This document shows, piece by piece, positions 1 through 7,551 of a stretch of DNA of 36,913 nt (position 1 is its first letter; each line of letters starts with the position of its first letter). The notes under the pieces are model-generated. The model made no database searches, was not told where the DNA came from, and saw nothing but the letters and a program-made list of their open reading frames with translations. This DNA comes from Cyanobacteriota bacterium (GTDB taxonomy: Bacteria > Cyanobacteriota > Cyanobacteriia > PCC-6307 > Cyanobiaceae): positions 1 through 36,913 of the forward strand of contig JAPLIE010000053.1 of NCBI GenBank assembly GCA_026389265.1, written 5' to 3'. The position numbers and the translations under genes are program-made.

Positions 1-1
1 T

Positions 2-469
2 TATCACAACGGCTCGGTCTGGCCCCATGACAACGCCTTGATCGGCCTCGGGCTGGCCCGCTACGGCCGCACCGCCGACGCGATGCGCATCTTCAGCGGT
101 CTGTTCGACACGGCCCGGGCGATGCCGATGCTGCGGCTGCCTGAGCTCTTCTGCGGTTTTCCCCGCCGGGACGATGAGGGACCCACGCTCTATCCGGTGG
201 CCTGCAGCCCCCAGGCCTGGGCCAGCGGCAGTGTGTTCGGCTTGCTGGAGGCGATGACCGGCATGGCGATCGGCCGCGATCCCGACAGCGACCGGGTGCA
301 GGTTCGCTTTCGCAATCCCGTGCTGCCCCTCCCGGTGAACCTGCTGGAGATCAGCGGGCTGCGGCTTGGGGAGGAGGAGATCGATCTGCAGTTGCATCGC
401 AGTGAGCACGACGTGGGGGTGCTGGTGCGGCGGCGCTCGCCGGGGGTGGATGTGGTGATCCTCAAGTGA
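2..469 (+). CDS. Glycogen debranching enzyme-type protein, C-terminal part (partial)
   Basis: The reading frame is open from the first bases, so the gene begins outside the window; about 155 codons are seen, ending in TGA at 467-469. The first residues read YHNGSVWPHDNALIGLGLAR, a signature of the (alpha/alpha)6 barrel of amylo-alpha-1,6-glucosidase-type enzymes (GDE_C family), which act on alpha-1,6 branch points of glycogen or related glucans. The middle part (LYPVACSPQAWASGSVFGLLEA) is also typical of this barrel, and the last 60 residues form a beta-rich tail. The family is recognised from motifs; the exact substrate cannot be told from the C-terminus. It is co-oriented with the Crp-type regulator that begins about 110 bases downstream. 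Confidence 0.75.
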   Translation, partial: YHNGSVWPHDNALIGLGLARYGRTADAMRIFSGLFDTARAMPMLRLPELFCGFPRRDDEGPTLYPVACSPQAWASGSVFGLLEAMTGMAIGRDPDSDRVQVRFRNPVLPLPVNLLEISGLRLGEEEIDLQLHRSEHDVGVLVRRRSPGVDVVILK

Positions 470-534
470 TGCGGCCTTGATCGCAGCTGAGCTTGTTGCG
501 AGCAACTTGCAAAAAGACCGGGGTCTTGTTTAGG

Positions 535-551
535 TTGCGAGTCATTCGCAA
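535..551. promoter_or_regulatory. Fur-box-like inverted repeat upstream of the Crp-family gene
   Basis: TTGCGAGTCATTCGCAA is a perfect 6-bp inverted repeat with a 5-bp spacer, ending 28 bases before the ATG at 580. Its arrangement resembles bacterial Fur boxes, and the gene lies next to an iron importer. A second short palindrome (GTTGC-GA-GCAAC) lies at 495-506. Binding by Fur is an inference from shape and context. Confidence 0.4.
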
Positions 552-579
552 TAGGGCCTCCCGCGCCGCCCTCCCCTCG

Positions 580-1176
580 ATGTCCTTCCGCTTCCTGCCC
601 GACCAGCCCATCGCCGTCCTGCGCATGCCCGCCGGCCAGGCCGTGCTGCTGGATCCCGCCGCCCGGGGCAGCCGGGACAGTTGCCTTGAGGTGCTCGAAG
701 GCATCGCCCGGGTGTATTGCCCCTGCGAGGAGACCGAAGGCATGACCCTGGCCTTCCTGCAGCCGGGCGACCAGCTCCGCACCGACCGCCTCTGCAGCGA
801 GGGGGTCTGCGTGGAGGCGCTCACGCCGCTGCTCTTCCGCAGTGACGCCGAGCCGCTGGCAGGTCACGGCTTCGATCCGGTGAATGAATGGACCCTGCAG
901 CTGCTGCGCATCCGCCACCTCGGCAGCGCCGAACAGCGCCTCCATGCCCTGCTGGGGTTGCTGGTGCGGCGCCTGGGCCGCCGCTGCGGCGACTGGTGCG
1001 ACCTACCCTTCCGCCTCACCCACGAGCGGATCGCCGAGCTGATCGGCACCACCCGGGTCACCACCACCCGGCTGCTCTCGCGCATCCGCCGCGAGGAGTT
1101 GCTGCAGGTGCCCAGCGGCGAAGTCGGCCTCAGGCTCGCACCGGCCCTGGTGGAATCGGCGCCGCTGGCGGCCTGA
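580..1176 (+). CDS. Crp/Fnr-family transcriptional regulator, IdiB-like by context
   Basis: About 198 residues from the ATG at 580 (MSFRFLPDQP). The upstream in-frame TTG at 493 would add 29 basic, unstructured residues and swallow the palindromes, so 580 is preferred. Residues 1-90 form a cNMP-type beta barrel (LEVLEGIARVYCPC, LAFLQPGDQL). The C-terminal part is a Crp winged helix with LTHERIAELIGTTRVTTTRL as the helix-turn-helix. In Synechococcus elongatus the Crp-family regulator IdiB is encoded near idiA (futA-like) and activates it under iron limitation. Here the gene faces a futA-futB pair, and a Crp-type palindrome sits upstream of futA, so a role in iron-starvation control is a reasonable inference. 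The cysteine pattern does not show an obvious Fnr iron-sulfur cluster. Confidence 0.8.
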   Translation: MSFRFLPDQPIAVLRMPAGQAVLLDPAARGSRDSCLEVLEGIARVYCPCEETEGMTLAFLQPGDQLRTDRLCSEGVCVEALTPLLFRSDAEPLAGHGFDPVNEWTLQLLRIRHLGSAEQRLHALLGLLVRRLGRRCGDWCDLPFRLTHERIAELIGTTRVTTTRLLSRIRREELLQVPSGEVGLRLAPALVESAPLAA

Positions 1177-1202
1177 GAAGGCTGCTGCCTGAGAAGGCTT
1201 CT
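1171..1202. repeat. 16-bp tandem duplication across the stop codon of the Crp-family gene
   Basis: The unit GCCTGAGAAGGCTGCT at 1171-1186 is followed directly by GCCTGAGAAGGCTTCT at 1187-1202, with one mismatch. The first unit contains the TGA stop of the regulator. It looks like a slippage duplication with no evident function. Confidence 0.6.
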
Positions 1203-1394
1203 GCATCAGAGAGAAAACCTCCGCCAATCCCAGGCCACCCTCCCGGGGCCTGTCGTGGGGCACCTCGCCATCAGAGCCAGGGGCCGGCAACCGATCCAAG
1301 CTCCTCACACGCGAAGCTCAAGGGCCCTGGATCGCAGCCGTGGGTGTTGTTCGGCAGCCCCCCAAGCCCCCTGATCGGGCCCTGCCGCAGAATC

Positions 1395-3245
1395 TCAGCT
1401 CCCCAGGCCGCCCAGGGCACCGTGGTGCTGCTTGCGCCCGGCGGATGAGGGCTGCCGGTCTTCGCTGGCCGGCGCAGGGTTCCGGCTCCGCCGTTCCAGT
1501 CCTGGCACCAGCGCCAGGGAGGCGACCAGTCCCAGGGCCAGGATCAGGGCGGCGGGAATCAGGGCGGCCCCGAGGCGTTCATCGCTGGCGTACTGGTAGA
1601 CCCGCACCGAGAGGGTGTCGGAGTCAAAGGGGCGCAGGGCGAAGCTGAGCGGCAGCTCCTTCACCACATCCACGAACACCAGCAGGGCGCCTACCAGCAG
1701 CGGCCCCCGCAGCAACGGCAGGTGAACCCGGCGCAGCACGGCCCACCAGGTGCAGCCCAGGCCGGTGGCGGCCTCATCGAGGCTGGGGGGAAGCCGCTCA
1801 AGGGCGGCGTCGAGGCCTTGGCGGGCCACAGCCAGAAAGCGATCGGTGTAGCCCCACAGCAGCAGCAGCAGGGGAGCCACCCCCAGGGGGGCGCCGAGCA
1901 GCAGCAGGGCCAGGGCCAGCACGGCGCCGGGTACTGCGTAGCCCATGCCGGCCAGGAAGGCGAGGCGCCCCAGCCAGGGCTGGGGGAACCAGCGCCGGCC
2001 CAGGGCCAGCACCAGCCCCGCCGCCAGGGTAAGCAGGGCGGCGGCGAGGGCCAGGGTGAAGCTCCGCAGCCCCAGGGCAGCCAGATCCGCGCCATCGGCC
2101 CCCTGGAGCTGGTCATGGCTCAGCAGCATCCAGGCCAGGGGCAGCCCGAGGCTGAGGGCCGGTGGTATCAGGGTGACCAGCTGGGCCAGAAGGGCCCGCC
2201 AGCCGGCCAGGGTCCAGGGCATTCCCGCCTCGCTATCGCCACCGGCCAGCCAGCGGCGGCTGCGACGGCGCAGCTGGCGTTCGCAGGCCACCAGCAGGCT
2301 CACAAACACCAGGGTGATCAGGGCCAGCCCCACGGCGCCGCGGGGATCGCCATCGCTCTGCCAGCGCTGCAGGATCGTGCCCGAGAGGGTGGGCACCCCG
2401 AGCAATTCCACCGCCCCCAGCTCATTCACCACCTCCATGCCGGAGAGGGCCACGCCGGCGCCGATGGCGGGGGCGGCCATCGGCAGGGCGACCCTGCGGA
2501 AGCTGCCCCACGGACCCACCCCGAGGCTGCGGCAGGCCTCGAGCTGGCGCTGGCCGCCGGCGCTGAAGCTCTCGGTGGCCAGCAGAAACACATAGCTGTA
2601 GGTGCCGAGCACCAGTACCGCCGCCGCCCAGAGATCGCCGTGCAGGCGCAGGCCGAAGCGGCTGCCCCCATCGATCAGGGTGGCGGCCAGCAGGTAGGGG
2701 GGAACTGCCAGGGGCAGCAGCTGGGCGATGCGCAGCAGGCGGCGCCCCGGAAAGCTGCAGGCGGAGGTGAGCCAGCCGTTGGCGGTGCCGAGCAGGGCGC
2801 CGCCGAGGCCCACAAGCAGCACCAGAGCAGCGGTGTGGGCGAGGGCTTCGCCACCGCCGGTACCGAGGCCGAGTCCGGCCAGCATCCCAGGAACCAAGAG
2901 GGAGCCAGAATCCCCGGCAGCCTCTCCCCCGGCAGTGGCTTCACCCCCGGCGCCTGCCCCGATCCCCCCTAGAAGGGCGTAGGGGCCGAGGCCCAGGATC
3001 GGCAGCAGGGCCAGGCTGGCCACCAGGAGGAGGAGCAGCAGCAGGGGCCAGCGGCCCCGGCTGAGGCTGGCCCCCAGGCTCAGGCCCGGGCCTATGCGGA
3101 CGCCGGCGGCGAGGCTGTTCCGCCATGCGGAGCCCGTTCTTGGGCCGTCACGCCAGAGCGGCCCGCAGCTGGACTCTCCCTGGCTTGATGGGGCAACGGG
3201 CGCTTCCGGTACGCTTCCGCGCCCCTGCGCAGGCTTCAGGGCCAT
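1395..3245 (-). CDS. futB: Iron(III) ABC transporter permease FutB-like (two fused permease halves)
   Basis: 616 residues with many hydrophobic segments in two homologous halves, as in the FbpB/FutB/SfuB permeases that move ferric iron across the inner membrane. Each half carries an EAA loop for docking the ATPase: EACRSLGVGPWGSFRRVALP in the first half and EAATGLGCTWWAVLRRVHLP in the second. The N-terminus is a long polar leader (about 65 residues), and a Gly/Ala-rich insert (GGEATAGGEAAGDSGS) lies in the first periplasmic loop. The start at 3245 overlaps the end of futA by 10 bases, showing translational coupling and one transcript. No futC ATPase gene is present in the window, so the ATPase must be encoded elsewhere, as is usual in cyanobacteria. 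Substrate assignment rests on the adjacent futA. Confidence 0.85.
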   Translation of the reverse strand: MALKPAQGRGSVPEAPVAPSSQGESSCGPLWRDGPRTGSAWRNSLAAGVRIGPGLSLGASLSRGRWPLLLLLLLVASLALLPILGLGPYALLGGIGAGAGGEATAGGEAAGDSGSLLVPGMLAGLGLGTGGGEALAHTAALVLLVGLGGALLGTANGWLTSACSFPGRRLLRIAQLLPLAVPPYLLAATLIDGGSRFGLRLHGDLWAAAVLVLGTYSYVFLLATESFSAGGQRQLEACRSLGVGPWGSFRRVALPMAAPAIGAGVALSGMEVVNELGAVELLGVPTLSGTILQRWQSDGDPRGAVGLALITLVFVSLLVACERQLRRRSRRWLAGGDSEAGMPWTLAGWRALLAQLVTLIPPALSLGLPLAWMLLSHDQLQGADGADLAALGLRSFTLALAAALLTLAAGLVLALGRRWFPQPWLGRLAFLAGMGYAVPGAVLALALLLLGAPLGVAPLLLLLWGYTDRFLAVARQGLDAALERLPPSLDEAATGLGCTWWAVLRRVHLPLLRGPLLVGALLVFVDVVKELPLSFALRPFDSDTLSVRVYQYASDERLGAALIPAALILALGLVASLALVPGLERRSRNPAPASEDRQPSSAGRKQHHGALGGLGS

Positions 3246-4360
3246 CCGGCCACCCGCATCAGCTCCACGGCCTCGCCGTTGCGGGCACCGAGTTGCTCGA
3301 TCGGCACGCCATCACCGCGCACGGGCCCGAAGCCCTTCAGCAGCGGATCGGTGCCGCTGCCCGCCAGGGGATATTCATGGTTGGCCTGGGCGTAGCCGGT
3401 CCCGCCGCCCTCCGGTGAGGCCAGGAATTCCAGCAGGCGGCGAGCTGCCTCTGGATGGCGCGCATGGCGGGTCACGCCGGCGCCGCTCACGTTGATGTGG
3501 GCCGGATCGGGCACCAGCACCTTCACGCCCTGCATCAGCGCCTTGTCCTCGGCGCCGCTCTCGCCGGAGAGTAGGCGGGCCACGTAGTAGCTGTTCACCA
3601 CGCCCACGCCGCAGTCACCGCGGGCCACGGCCCTCGCCAGGGGGATGTCGGAGCTGAAGAAGGGGGGCTTGAGGTTGGCGATCAGGCCGGCGAGCCAGCG
3701 GCGGGTTTCGGCCTCGCCCCGCAGGATCAGCTGGTCGGCCACCAGCGACTGGTTGTAGACGCTGCGGCCATTGCGCAGGCAGAGGCGGCCCTTCAACTCG
3801 GGGCGGGCCAGGTCGGCGTAGGTGCGGATCAAGGCGGGATCCACCTGCTTCGGGTTCACCACCACCACCCGCACCCGGCGGGTGAGGGCGCTCCAGCGAC
3901 CGGCCGAATCACGCAGCTCGGCGGGCACCTCCCGGCGGATGGCCTCGGAATTCACCGGCTGGAAGAGGCCCTGGTCGGCGGCCCGTACCAGCCGGGCGGC
4001 ATCCACCAGCACCAGCAGGTCGGCAGGAGTCCGGTCTCCTTCGGTTCGCACCCGTTCGATCAGGGCGTCGTCCTTGCCCTCCAGCAGCTTCACCTGGATG
4101 CCGGTCTGCTCGGTGAAGCGCCGGTAGAGGGCCTGGTCGGTGTTGTAGTGGCGGCCCGAATACACCCCCAGGCTGATCGGGCCGGCGGAGGGGGCCCGCC
4201 CTTGGCTGCAGCCGCCCAGCAGGGCAATCAGCCCAAGCCCCAGGGCCCAGGGCTGCCGGCGGAAAAGGCGCCGCGGCGATGCGGGGGGTACTCCGGGTAC
4301 TGCTGCAGGAGCAGGTCGGTGACGAATCGGGGCGGGCATCCGAGGGACCGGAGGCGGCAA
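3236..4360 (-). CDS. futA: Ferric-iron-binding lipoprotein/periplasmic protein FutA (IdiA-like)
   Basis: 374 residues. An arginine-rich leader and hydrophobic stretch end in a lipobox (LIALLGGC, Cys 51), so the protein is probably lipid-anchored at the outer face of the inner membrane. SGRHYNTDQALY opens the mature domain as in FutA1/FutA2/IdiA. Candidate iron ligands are His71, Tyr72, Tyr202, Tyr258 and Tyr259. The spacing 72-202-258 (130 and 56 residues) equals the 55-185-241 spacing I recall for Synechocystis FutA1, which strongly supports ferric iron as substrate. It is first in an overlapping futA-futB operon. The ATG at 4360 gives a long N-region; an ATG seven codons later is an alternative. 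A Crp-type palindrome lies 58-73 bases upstream. Confidence 0.9.
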   Translation of the reverse strand: MPPPVPRMPAPIRHRPAPAAVPGVPPASPRRLFRRQPWALGLGLIALLGGCSQGRAPSAGPISLGVYSGRHYNTDQALYRRFTEQTGIQVKLLEGKDDALIERVRTEGDRTPADLLVLVDAARLVRAADQGLFQPVNSEAIRREVPAELRDSAGRWSALTRRVRVVVVNPKQVDPALIRTYADLARPELKGRLCLRNGRSVYNQSLVADQLILRGEAETRRWLAGLIANLKPPFFSSDIPLARAVARGDCGVGVVNSYYVARLLSGESGAEDKALMQGVKVLVPDPAHINVSGAGVTRHARHPEAARRLLEFLASPEGGGTGYAQANHEYPLAGSGTDPLLKGFGPVRGDGVPIEQLGARNGEAVELMRVAGWP

Positions 4361-4417
4361 TGTTCCAGGAACCTAGGCAGATCGCCCAGCGCACTTCGCA
4401 CGAATGGACCGGGACGC

Positions 4418-4433
4418 TGTGCTTTTGGTCACA
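4418..4433. promoter_or_regulatory. Crp/Fnr-type operator upstream of futA
   Basis: TGTGCTTTTGGTCACA matches the Crp-family consensus TGTGA-N6-TCACA at nine of ten fixed positions (the left half-site ends in C). It lies 58 bases upstream of the futA start. The only Crp-family gene in the window is the regulator at 580-1176, which makes it the first candidate to bind here. Confidence 0.5.
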
Positions 4434-4630
4434 TCGTGGCAGTCGCTAAACTCAAAAACCAAGGTCGCCTTGAATCAGTGCTGCTAAACAGGTTCGCTGG
4501 GGGGAGAGCGTTGAGCTGGAGAACAATCGAATGAAATAACCGCATTTCTGCCGGTTGTGGATCAATTATTGCTGGATCAGCTTCTCGGCAAGGAGCCGCT
4601 CGCTGGCCTGACGGTAAGCTACACCGCTGC

Positions 4631-4774
4631 TCAGCGATGGTTCCGAACCCGGACCGGGACAAGAACCGGAGCCATAAGACCGCCGCCGCCGTTGTCGTCG
4701 TCGGAGCCGAAGGCCAGCCAAACCACGTAGCCGAGCAGTCCTATGGCAACCAAGGTGAGGAGGAATTCGTTCAT
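4631..4774 (-). CDS. Small single-span membrane protein (47 aa)
   Basis: Starting at the ATG at 4774 the frame gives MNEFLLTLVAIGLLGYVVWL, one clear transmembrane helix. It is followed by an acidic and glycine-rich linker (FGSDDDNGGGG) and a basic tail ending VPVRVRNHR. The layout is typical of short cyanobacterial membrane peptides, but I recognise no family. The frame is open further upstream to 4948, but that part overlaps the next gene in another frame and looks non-coding. No strong ribosome binding site is visible. Confidence 0.5.
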   Translation of the reverse strand: MNEFLLTLVAIGLLGYVVWLAFGSDDDNGGGGLMAPVLVPVRVRNHR

Positions 4775-4835
4775 GCCCGGCCCTGCAGTGGTACCTAGCT
4801 TAGCGGGGGTGAACAGGGGTGTCGTAGCGGTTGCT

Positions 4836-5030
4836 TCATGTCGGGCGCTGTGGAGGCACCGGCAGCGGGCTCTGGTCAGAGCGAGAGATTTCGGCTTTGA
4901 TGAGCTGAACCACCAATGCTGAAAGTGTGGAATCACTCTCATGGGCATGGAGTTTCAAGCGTTTGTGTAATTGGCGTGAAAGGCTGATTGAGAGGCGGGT
5001 CTGCTCGGATTCTGGTGAAGAGGAAGTCAT
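4836..5030 (-). CDS. Ribbon-helix-helix-like small protein (64 aa)
   Basis: From the ATG at 5030 the protein reads MTSSSPESEQTRLSISLSRQ and continues with LHKRLKLHAHESDSTLSALVVQLI. A short amphipathic strand (TRLSISLS) followed by two helices fits a CopG/Arc-type ribbon-helix-helix fold, used for DNA binding by small repressors and antitoxins. The C-terminal 15 residues are proline-rich. No toxin gene is adjacent: the next gene downstream encodes the small membrane protein at 4631-4774, 61 bases away. The fold is inferred from pattern only. Confidence 0.5.
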   Translation of the reverse strand: MTSSSPESEQTRLSISLSRQLHKRLKLHAHESDSTLSALVVQLIKAEISRSDQSPLPVPPQRPT

Positions 5031-5186
5031 GAATGCAGGCAGATTAAATGTTGCCCAGCTGCACTCAGTCTGCCCGGTTGCCCGGACATCCACTCGGTAG
5101 ACCCGTAGGCGGCTGGAGTGTGTGGGCAATAGCTGCTGCAACGATGCCTCAAGAGAATGCGCTCAGATTTGCCGGGGGCTGCATTT

Positions 5187-5200
5187 CACCCAATTGGGTG
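5187..5200. repeat. 14-bp perfect palindrome CACCCAATTGGGTG
   Basis: A perfect palindrome in the 274-bp gap between the RHH-like gene and the LuxR-type gene. The gap otherwise shows no gene I can support. It is a possible operator for either neighbour; no function is shown. Confidence 0.4.
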
Positions 5201-5304
5201 GAAGCCATCGGAGCAGCCGTGGGTGTTATGAGCCGAAGACGCCTCAGTCGTGAACCTGTCATGAACAATCGTCACCACATGATGGCTGGGTGGTAGCTGA
5301 GGGG

Positions 5305-6030
5305 CTAGCGGCTGACAATCCTCGCCAGGCCGAGCTTGAGCAGCTTGCTTGCCGCCTGGGTGCGGGTGCTGGCACCGAGTTTCTGGCGCAGCCTCTTGCT
5401 GTGGCTGCGCGCGGTTTCGTAGCCCACGCCGAGCTTCTCGGCGATCTGGCGATCGCTCAGTCCGTCCACCATGAGCTGCACCATCTCCATCTCCCGCGGC
5501 GTGAGCTGGGGGGCTGGCTCACGCCACTGCTCCGCATGGGTCCGCCGCTCGGCCATGGCCGCCAGCACGGAGCGGGAGCGGAAACGTTGGTTCAGCGCCA
5601 GCTTGCGGAACAGGGTGATGACCGGCTGGTCCGGTTCAAAACAATCGGCCTGGTTGAACACGGCATCCGCCGTGGACAGGCCAGCCTCCACCAGATCGTC
5701 GTGCCTGTCATCCACGATGAGCACGGTGCGGATATCGGGAACCACCGCGCGGGCCTGGGCCACAAGAGCCAGGCCCGATCCCTGTTCCAGTTGCTCCGTG
5801 ACGATCAGGATTCCGGGACGGGTGCGTGCCAGTTCCTGCAGGGCCTCATCTTGGGTGGTCACTAGAAAGGAGGCCCGTGAGCGATCTAGGGCTGAGTGGA
5901 GAAATCCCATCAAAAGAAGGCGATTAGCAGCTGCAAAACCGGCCTGAGGGCGAATCTCACTCGTTAGAAGCCAGGAAGCCCACGCTGGATGATTCCTTCT
6001 CATGTTTGCTAGAAAAGGGAGAAGGTTCAC
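5305..6030 (-). CDS. LuxR/NarL-type response regulator
   Basis: About 241 residues from a GTG at 6030; an ATG at 6003 gives 232 residues and is equally plausible, as neither start has a good ribosome binding site. The N-terminal two thirds resemble a receiver-like fold (LLMGFLHSALDRSRASFLVT, PGILIVTEQLEQGSGLALV, IRTVLIVDDRHDD). The C-terminal part is a GerE/LuxR helix-turn-helix: LTPREMEMVQLMVDGLSDRQ then IAEKLGVGYETARSHSKRL. The receiver part has no unmistakable phosphoacceptor aspartate in the usual ILxD context (ILIVTEQ takes its place), so it may be an atypical receiver controlled without phosphorylation. The gene stands alone between two minus-strand genes; no histidine kinase is nearby. 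Confidence 0.75.
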   Translation of the reverse strand: MNLLPFLANMRRNHPAWASWLLTSEIRPQAGFAAANRLLLMGFLHSALDRSRASFLVTTQDEALQELARTRPGILIVTEQLEQGSGLALVAQARAVVPDIRTVLIVDDRHDDLVEAGLSTADAVFNQADCFEPDQPVITLFRKLALNQRFRSRSVLAAMAERRTHAEQWREPAPQLTPREMEMVQLMVDGLSDRQIAEKLGVGYETARSHSKRLRQKLGASTRTQAASKLLKLGLARIVSR

Positions 6031-6112
6031 GCTGATGTTGGGGGCTCTTATCAGGCTGGAATTTTAGGGATGCAGTGCCGTTCAATTACAGACCGGATTG
6101 GGAAGTTCAAGA

Positions 6113-7489
6113 TCAGCCGAAGCCCTTGCCCGCATCCTTCGCCACGCAGGCCTGCAGCTGGCGGCGCAGGGTGGGGTGGTCGAGGCCCTTGCCGATCAGC
6201 ACCAGCTGGTTCTTGCGGGGGCCGCTCCAGTCGCTGTCGTCGAGCGAGAAGCGCTTGCCGGCCAGGTGGAACACGTGGCGCCGCTCGCTCTCGTTGAACC
6301 AGAGGATCCCCTTGGCGCGGAACACCCCCTGGGGCATCTGGTTGTCGAGGAAGTTCTGGAACTTGCGCAGCGCAAAGGGGCCCTCGCTGGCGAAGGAGAG
6401 GGAGGTGAAGCCCTCGATTGTCTGGTGGTCGGGATGGGCGCCGTGATCGTGATCGTGGTGATGGTGGACGTGATCATGGCGATGGCCGTGGTGGTGACCC
6501 TCGTGGCCGGGATTGGCGTGGCCGGGATCGGAGTGACTGTGATCGGCGTGGGCCGCATCGCCATGACCGGGGCCCTCGGCACCGGTGTGCTCACAGTGGC
6601 CGTGATCGTGGTCGCAGGCGCTGTGATCCTGCCCGTCGTGATCATGGGCCCCATGGGCATGGCCGTGATCGTGCCCGTGGCCATGATGCGCGTGGTCGTG
6701 TCCGGTTTCGGACTCATGCACGCAGACGCCGTGGTCGTGGTCGCAGGCCTCGTGGCTCTGCTGGTCCACCACCTTGTCGCTCTCGAACAGCCCCACGCTG
6801 AGCAGCAGAGGTAGGGGCACCTCCCCCTTCACCGAGCGAAGGATGCGGGCCTCGGGCTTGATCGCCAGCAGCTCCGCTTCCACCGCCGCCAGCCTTGCTT
6901 CGTCGACCAGATCGCACTTGTTGAGCAGGATCATGTCGCTGTAAACCACCTGGGAGCGCGCCACCTCGCCCTCGAGGATCTCGGGGCCGAAGTTTTCGGC
7001 ATCCACCAGGGTGATGATCGAATCGAGGCGGGTCAGATCGCGCAGGTCGCTGCCCAGGAAGGTCATCGCCACCGGCAGCGGATCGGCGAGTCCGGTGGTT
7101 TCCACCACTAGATAGTCCACCTTTTCGGGCCGCTCCAGGATGCGATACACGGCCTCCAGCAGCTCGCCGTTGATTGTGCAGCAGATGCAGCCGTTGCTGA
7201 GCTCCACCATGTCGTCACCCGTGGCAACGACCAGGTCGTTGTCGATGCCGATCTCGCCGAATTCATTCACCAGCACGGCCGTTTTGAGGCCCTGCTGGTT
7301 GGTGAGGATGTGGTTGAGCAGCGTGGTCTTGCCCGCGCCGAGGAAACCGGTGAGGATCGTCACCGGCAAGCTGGTGGGCAGGGCCTCCATCACGGCATCG
7401 ACGCCTGCGGCGACCTGGGTGCCGGAGGCAGCGGCGACCTGGGTGCCGGAGGCAGCAGCGGCCGGGGCTGGGGGGCGGGTGGTGGTCAT
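6113..7489 (-). CDS. COG0523 (CobW/ZNG-type) GTP-dependent metal chaperone with long His-rich insert
   Basis: 458 residues. Walker A GFLGAGKTT is at 48-56, the metal-binding CICC motif at 101-104, the switch region VVETTGLADP near 128, and the guanine-specificity motif NKCD at 190-193. A CobW C-terminal domain begins near residue 358. Between the domains, residues 246-355 are a low-complexity insert full of His-Asp-His-Gly runs, far longer than in most relatives, probably a zinc (or cobalt/nickel) store or sensor loop. It is divergent from a znuA-type gene, 62 bp start to start, which argues for zinc handling rather than cobalamin synthesis. The N-terminus carries an in-frame duplication of AAASGTQV; Met34 is an alternative start. 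I could not see a Zur box in the short divergent gap. Confidence 0.85.
   Translation of the reverse strand: MTTTRPPAPAAAASGTQVAAASGTQVAAGVDAVMEALPTSLPVTILTGFLGAGKTTLLNHILTNQQGLKTAVLVNEFGEIGIDNDLVVATGDDMVELSNGCICCTINGELLEAVYRILERPEKVDYLVVETTGLADPLPVAMTFLGSDLRDLTRLDSIITLVDAENFGPEILEGEVARSQVVYSDMILLNKCDLVDEARLAAVEAELLAIKPEARILRSVKGEVPLPLLLSVGLFESDKVVDQQSHEACDHDHGVCVHESETGHDHAHHGHGHDHGHAHGAHDHDGQDHSACDHDHGHCEHTGAEGPGHGDAAHADHSHSDPGHANPGHEGHHHGHRHDHVHHHHDHDHGAHPDHQTIEGFTSLSFASEGPFALRKFQNFLDNQMPQGVFRAKGILWFNESERRHVFHLAGKRFSLDDSDWSGPRKNQLVLIGKGLDHPTLRRQLQACVAKDAGKGFG
7407..7454. repeat. 24-bp perfect tandem duplication in the 5' end of the COG0523 gene
   Basis: The 24-bp unit beginning GCGGCGACCTGGGTG occurs at 7407-7430 and again at 7431-7454 without mismatch. 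It is in frame and duplicates eight residues (AAASGTQV) upstream of the GTPase domain, where it should be neutral. Confidence 0.75.
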
Positions 7490-7551
7490 CGGGAGGGGGG
7501 GCTCAACGGCCGCAGGGTCGCCAGGGCCGACGCCCTGCCACGACGATAGAC

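Noticed and set aside
1722-2972. 416-codon plus-strand frame rich in Gln, Gly and Ala opposite futB
   Set aside because: It is antisense to a clear two-half permease with EAA loops; composition reflects GC-rich third positions.
5048-5296. 82-codon plus-strand frame in the gap before the LuxR-type gene
   Set aside because: No motif, poor codon pattern, and it contains the 14-bp palindrome; not supported as a gene.
6418-6814. Long plus-strand frames opposite the His-rich region (Val/Ala/Met-rich, membrane-like)
   Set aside because: They are the complement of the CAC/GAT repeats coding the His-rich loop and have no independent start or motif.
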